64,000 bases of DNA from Haloferax sp046557615 (GTDB lineage: Archaea; Halobacteriota; Halobacteria; Halobacteriales; Haloferacaceae), in assembly GCF_046557615.1 (NCBI RefSeq), contig NZ_JBKIII010000001.1, positions 1,364,001 to 1,428,000 of the forward strand, in the 5' to 3' direction. A program made the translations under genes and the position numbers. The stretch's first letter is position 1. Every line of letters starts with the position of its first letter. Below are positions 61,539 through 64,000 of the stretch, one piece after another. Below the pieces are notes generated by a model, which saw only the letters and a list, made by a program, of their open reading frames with translations, searched no databases and had not been told where the DNA came from.

Positions 61539-61658
61539 TTCTATGCGAACTCACCTACCGAGCATCGCGTAGCGTGTACGAGGGACACCGAGTTCGCAGT
61601 GTGTGGACGAAAGTCGGATTTGAACCCGACGAGACCGAACGAAGTGAGGTCTCGGCAT

Positions 61659-61682
61659 GGTTCACAATCCGGGTGGCCTCAC
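61659..61682 (+). repeat. tRNA-Pro 3'-end copy 3 (att-like, degenerate)
   Basis: GGTTCACAATCCGGGTGGCC then TCAC resembles copy 2 with several changes. It is preceded 11 bp upstream by CGAACGAAGTGAG at 61636-61648. Confidence 0.5.
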
Positions 61683-61886
61683 TCCTTCGTCGGCAACGAC
61701 GCGTAGCCCACACCGTTCGTACTCGAGAATTTGTCCCCTCCACATAGGCCGGTTCGGACGACAGCCGAGCGACTAACCATGAGTACCGACAGCGTACGCT
61801 GAACGCTGGAGAGTGTAGAAAATCAAAAAGTCGTCAACACAAAGCGCGCCAGTGGGGACCTGTACGCAATGAACTCGATAGTTCCG

Positions 61887-62555
61887 TTATCGGAGGGCTG
61901 AAGCGAGTTCAGAGAGGGAGAATAGCTCTGTTCCAGCGTACGAAATCTCGTGGGCCGAAGCGTCGTAGGTGACCACTCCAGCCTCCTCGAGGACCGGGAG
62001 GTGGTAGTGGTGGAGAGAGATTGCAATCTCGTCGGGGCAGGCGGGGACAGATTCGGGCGTATTCGCCTCGGCGAGTGCTGTCGCTACTGCGCTCAGGGTC
62101 TCGGTTCCCTCAGACTGGTCGAGTCGTTTGAGGAGTTCACTCCGTTGGCTATCAGTGTGGATCGTGGCGAGTACGTCCCACTGTGCTTGGCCAACTGCCG
62201 TCAGCCGTTGTTTGGTGAGTGGACCGCCATCGACGTCGGGGTGTGTCCGGAGAGAGAGTACACCCCGGTCTTCGTCCACGGTTATCAGCCCGGCGGCCAC
62301 AAGTTTTGGCAAGTGGGTGTGATGGAGTTCGATAGCAACGCTGTCAGGGGACAGCGACTTACCATCCGAAATGTCAGATGCGAGTGCGAGCGTGAGGAGC
62401 GAAGACAGTTCAGTCGTCGAAACTGGGGTTCGCTCCAGCAACACGCGCAAGATAGCCCGTCGGAAGGGCTCTTCGAGGACCCGAATCGTGGAGGGCGAAC
62501 ACGCACACAGTTTGAGTGCATTCTGTCGGGGGTGCGGTCGGTAGTCTGAGCTCAT
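61887..62555 (-). CDS. Tandem HTH-domain (DUF7344-like) protein
   Basis: A 222-aa protein with two winged-HTH-like repeats. Each has a block of the type VAIELHHTHLPKLVAAGLIT and IAISLHHYHLPVLEEAGVVT, the haloarchaeal DUF7344 pattern. It is probably a regulator but target and ligand are unknown. The start at 62555 (MSSDYRPHPRQNALKLCACS) was chosen; a TATA-like AATATT near 62598 would give a leader of about 17 nt. It is divergent from the sensor gene that ends the window. Confidence 0.7.
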   Translation of the reverse strand: MSSDYRPHPRQNALKLCACSPSTIRVLEEPFRRAILRVLLERTPVSTTELSSLLTLALASDISDGKSLSPDSVAIELHHTHLPKLVAAGLITVDEDRGVLSLRTHPDVDGGPLTKQRLTAVGQAQWDVLATIHTDSQRSELLKRLDQSEGTETLSAVATALAEANTPESVPACPDEIAISLHHYHLPVLEEAGVVTYDASAHEISYAGTELFSLSELASALR

Positions 62556-62728
62556 CGCTATTTGCTTGTGGATGCCGTTCCGAATAGCCCCGACGCCCAA
62601 ATATTTTGGTACTCATTCCGTGTTTGCTAACTATACAGAAGGGTGTGACGACCCACTCATCAGATGTTCCAACAATCCGCTTCCGTTGACGGAAGAGCTA
62701 AGCGAGTTGACGAGGACACTGGACTACG

Positions 62729-64000
62729 ATGGGGAGCGGAAGTAAAGAGCGACTTACAGAGACGCTCGCCGTGTTCGAGCGAACTGAGTACCCCGGTGAA
62801 CCGCTTACGACCCGTGAGGTGAGCGACAACCTCGATTGCACCCGCCGCGCCGCGTACAACCGATTAGAGCAACTCGCCAATTCCGGTGCGCTCGAAACGA
62901 AAAAGGTCGGGGCACGCGGGCGTGTCTGGTGGCGTCCGTCGTTGGATACGGCCACAACAAGTAACGGAGACGCGAGAGACAACCGTGAACTCGCACGGTA
63001 CGAGGCAGCAATCGAAACCATTGGAGACGGCGTTTACATCGTCGACGACGAGAGTCGATTTCTCATGGTGAACCGAGCAGAGTGTGAACTCACTGGATAC
63101 GACCGTTCGGAACTCCTCGGCGCACACGGGTCGCTCGTCACGACGGAAGCGGACCTCGCGTTGGCCGAGCGACGACGTGACGACCTCGTTGAACTCGGTG
63201 ACGGCGTCACGACCGTCGAGACGACGCTCGTCACGAAAGACGGCCAAGAGATTCCGGTAGAGACCCAGTTTGCGCTTCTTCCGCTGGGGGACGACAGATA
63301 CGGTCGCGTCGGCGTCGTCCGCGACATCCGAGAACGCAAACAGCGCCAGCGAGAGATCGAAACGCAGGTTCGCCAGCAAGAAGTCATTACCGAACTCGGT
63401 CACCTCGCGCTCGAATCCCGCGATATCGACCGTCTGATGCAGCGAGTATCGACCGTCGTCGCCGACACACTCGGCAACGACTACTGCAAGGTCCTCGAAC
63501 TCGATGCGTCGAACGAGGAACTGTTACTTCGGCAAGGAACAGGGTGGGACGACGGTATCGTCGGCCACGTGAGTGTCTCAGCCACCGAAGACGACTCACA
63601 GGCGGCCTACACCCTCCAAACAGCACAACCGGTCGTCGTCGAAGACCTCAGCGAAGAGCGTCGATTTAGCGGGCCTGAGTTACTGACGTCGCACGAGGTG
63701 TTGAGTGGAATCAGTACGATCATCGGTCCATTCGACGACCCGTGGGGAATTCTCGGAACGCACGACTGTGAGCGAAAAACGTTCACCGACCACGACGTGA
63801 ACTTCGTCCAATCGGTCGCTCACATTCTCACCGCAGCGATTAATCGACAGGAGTACGAGCGCCAACTCGAACATTACGAGACCATCGTCGAAACCATCGA
63901 CGACGGGGTGTACGTCCTCGACGAAGACTATCACTTCACCAAAGTCAACCAGGCCTACAGTGAGATGATGGGGTACAGTCGGTCGGAGTTGCTCGGTGCG
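62729..64000 (+). CDS. HTH-PAS-GAF-PAS sensor protein, N-terminal part
   Basis: 424 residues are visible before the window ends. An N-terminal winged HTH (DNLDCTRRAAYNRLEQLANS, about 33-52) is followed by a PAS domain (IETIGDGVYIVDDESRFLMV onward), a GAF domain (about 225-370) and a second PAS that begins ETIVETIDDGVYVLDEDYHF. A histidine kinase or HTH_10 output is expected beyond the edge; it cannot be seen. The ATG at 62729 follows a GAGCTAAG element of leaderless spacing. It lies next to a DUF7344 gene. Confidence 0.8.
   Translation, partial: MGSGSKERLTETLAVFERTEYPGEPLTTREVSDNLDCTRRAAYNRLEQLANSGALETKKVGARGRVWWRPSLDTATTSNGDARDNRELARYEAAIETIGDGVYIVDDESRFLMVNRAECELTGYDRSELLGAHGSLVTTEADLALAERRRDDLVELGDGVTTVETTLVTKDGQEIPVETQFALLPLGDDRYGRVGVVRDIRERKQRQREIETQVRQQEVITELGHLALESRDIDRLMQRVSTVVADTLGNDYCKVLELDASNEELLLRQGTGWDDGIVGHVSVSATEDDSQAAYTLQTAQPVVVEDLSEERRFSGPELLTSHEVLSGISTIIGPFDDPWGILGTHDCERKTFTDHDVNFVQSVAHILTAAINRQEYERQLEHYETIVETIDDGVYVLDEDYHFTKVNQAYSEMMGYSRSELLGA

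Larger units (their letters stand above)
61427..61886. other. Non-coding region downstream of tRNA-Pro
   Basis: 460 bp without a credible gene. It holds two degenerate tRNA-Pro 3' ends, an inverted T-arm-like fragment (GTCGGATTTGAACCCGAC near 61612-61629) and the inverted repeat GAGACCGAACG/GTGAGGTCTC around 61631-61654. It looks like a scar of past insertions. Confidence 0.5.

Noticed and set aside
61555..61743. A 62-codon minus-strand frame downstream of tRNA-Pro
   Set aside because: It overlaps the decayed tRNA copies and has no signal, motif or promoter.

Overview
The window is haloarchaeal chromosome, most likely Haloferax or a close relative. Evidence: nearly all proteins are strongly acidic; many genes start with an ATG lying 24-30 nt after an archaeal TATA box (leaderless transcripts); archaeal-only genes are present (tiaS, carS, rbkR, prf1, an A-type ATP synthase, a Tfx regulator, RPA with its RPA-associated protein); and pyrE sits next to a gfcR-type paralogue while minD4 lies near the ATP synthase genes, an arrangement I associate with Haloferax volcanii. 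The species assignment is inference.

Layout. 1-5 kb: partial tiaS, an HTH regulator, a glutaredoxin, a membrane arylsulfotransferase-like protein and a purine permease. 5-12.8 kb: gfcR-pyrE, carS (lipid synthesis), proline dehydrogenase, a DUF502 protein, ilvE, an epimerase-like protein, the rbkR-ribB riboflavin operon and a 50-aa zinc ribbon. 13-20 kb: argS, a small membrane peptide, minD4 with a 370-residue acidic tail, prf1, an MFS transporter and a zinc-ribbon protein. 20-32 kb: the A-type ATP synthase, ordered atpH-I-K-E-C-F-A-B on the minus strand, with atpD separated from atpB by a bat-brp pair (LOV-containing regulator and retinal-forming dioxygenase). 32-38 kb: a quinone-type methyltransferase, a pilin, a secreted protein, a membrane-anchored HTH protein and etfBA. 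38-51 kb: a methyltransferase, prenyl diphosphate synthase, DUF373 protein, histidine kinase, radical SAM protein, small membrane proteins, a TRAM protein, a Tfx regulator, an atypical SDR, a SHOCT gene broken by an in-frame stop, a mannose-1-phosphate guanylyltransferase, the rpa3-rpap3 operon and an RHH regulator. 51-64 kb: tRNA-His with a duplicated 3' end followed by a Tat lipoprotein pectate lyase and two tandem lipoproteins; a CinA-like protein, site-2 protease, cupin protein, Ski2-like helicase, SLC13 transporter, tRNA-Pro with two degenerate 3'-end copies, a tandem HTH-domain protein, and a PAS/GAF sensor cut by the window end.

Most of the window is core metabolism and information processing. 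The accessory signal is concentrated just downstream of tRNA-His, tRNA-Pro and etfA. At all three a second copy of the gene's 3' end lies 65-260 bp downstream, and a short core resembling CGAACGAAGTGAG sits just before a displaced copy. I read these as footprints of small integrating elements that replace gene 3' ends; no integrase gene remains. The other unusual feature is the bat-brp light module inside the ATP synthase cluster.

No CRISPR array, insertion sequence, rRNA gene or replication origin was recognised. Start codons were chosen by TATA-to-ATG spacing where possible; all functions are read from sequence motifs without database searches.
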